Shown: in pieces, positions 6,925 to 7,384 of the stretch
How the letters are laid out: each line of letters starts with the position of its first letter
How positions within the stretch are numbered: the first letter of the stretch is position 1
DNA from: an uncultured Muribaculaceae bacterium
GTDB lineage: Bacteria > Bacteroidota > Bacteroidia > Bacteroidales > Muribaculaceae
Assembly: GCA_910578305.1 (NCBI GenBank)
Contig: CAJTQH010000029.1
Span: forward strand, 16,850 to 24,233
Direction of reading: 5' to 3'
Length of the DNA stretch: 7,384 bases
Made by a program: the position numbers and the translations under genes
The notes under the pieces: model-generated
Database searches by the model: none
Seen by the model: only the letters and a program-made list of their open reading frames with translations
What the model was told of the DNA's origin: nothing

Positions 6925-7384
6925 ATGAAAAGATCTACTCTCTTAGGATCTGCGCTCATGGCAGCCATGGCTTTTGCACCCGCTGCTATAGCTGACTCGC
7001 AGTCGACAGTCGTTTACGACCAGAGTCCGTGGGAAAACGAACAGGTCCTCAAACTCTTCTCCGACGCATGGGATCAGGGTCGCAACTATCCCACCCAAGC
7101 CGAACTCGAAGCCATCGGTCTAACCATCGACCTCGAATTCGTACGCTCTCACACCCGCTTCCGTCCTATCGTGAAGGATGCTGCCAAGGACGTGGTTTCC
7201 GACATCAACCACGACCGTCTCCTCTGGTGTAACTTCCCCGCAGGCTACGGTAAGAATATCGGCGGTTATCCCTCTACTGAGTTCGACCAGGACGTGTTCT
7301 CTATGTGGAACTACACCAACCTCTTCGGCTCATGGAACTACGGCTTCCTCCTCGCTCCCGGTAGCTGGGTCGACGCCGCTCACA
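6925..7384 (+). CDS. Secreted glycosidase, probably GH85-like endo-beta-N-acetylglucosaminidase (3' end outside window)
   Basis: The first 153 codons are visible and open to the window edge. Residues 1-23 are a type I signal peptide (MKRSTLLGSALMAAMAFAPA, cleavage after AIA) without a lipobox Cys, so the product is periplasmic or secreted. The mature part includes LEFVRSHTRFRP (70-81), NFPAGYGKNIGGYPSTEFD (103-121) and W-x-Y-x-N-L-F-x-SWNYG (128-140), then APGSWVDAAH (144-153). The last block matches how GH85 enzymes begin their catalytic barrel: an aromatic W/Y-rich strand, then PP-x-GW-x-x-AHR-NG. GH85 enzymes cut between the two core GlcNAc residues of N-glycans. The catalytic Asn/Glu pair would lie past the right edge, so activity cannot be judged. 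Its place directly after susCD supports a glycan-degrading role. Another TIM-barrel glycosidase, such as a GH18 relative, remains possible. Confidence 0.55.
   Translation, partial: MKRSTLLGSALMAAMAFAPAAIADSQSTVVYDQSPWENEQVLKLFSDAWDQGRNYPTQAELEAIGLTIDLEFVRSHTRFRPIVKDAAKDVVSDINHDRLLWCNFPAGYGKNIGGYPSTEFDQDVFSMWNYTNLFGSWNYGFLLAPGSWVDAAH

Noticed and set aside
7029..7232. A 67-codon + strand frame inside the glycosidase gene
   Set aside because: It overlaps the signal-peptide-bearing frame starting at 6925, which continues to the window edge and carries the recognisable motifs.

Overview
The window reads as a chromosomal segment of a Bacteroidota bacterium. Four things point to the order Bacteroidales, plausibly a gut Muribaculaceae-like lineage: a SusC/SusD outer-membrane pair, A-rich translation starts with no Shine-Dalgarno sequence, a TAnnTTTG-type -7 promoter element, and strong preference for C-ending codons (CTC, ATC, AAC, GAC) beside AT-rich intergenic DNA. 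The family-level assignment is inference.

Layout, all on the + strand. (1) Positions 1-1410 hold the 3' part of carB, the carbamoyl-phosphate synthase large subunit, cut by the window's left edge. A strong intrinsic terminator follows (1441-1478). (2) Positions 1479-1693 are an AT-rich intergenic stretch with a probable Bacteroidales promoter. (3) susC-like 1694-4981 and susD-like 5008-6801 are 26 bases apart and surely co-transcribed. (4) A 123-base gap (6802-6924) contains a long bulged hairpin. (5) A secreted protein starts at 6925 and runs off the right edge. Its visible part resembles the start of GH85 endo-beta-N-acetylglucosaminidases.

Working together: genes 3-5 look like the start of a polysaccharide-utilisation locus (PUL). 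The SusC TonB-dependent porin and SusD lipoprotein lid would import a glycan. If the GH85 reading is right, the exported enzyme would cut the chitobiose core of N-glycans, making this an N-glycan-foraging locus. No regulator gene lies in the window. SusC lacks the N-terminal signalling domain used in ECF-sigma/anti-sigma control, so the regulator is elsewhere.

The most unusual signal is in the housekeeping gene. As judged from remembered sequences, the carB C-terminal half resembles animal urea-cycle CPS1 much more than E. coli CarB. Five of the six residues that bind N-acetylglutamate in human CPS1 appear to be present. I saw no CRISPR array, tRNA, rRNA, transposon or defence system.
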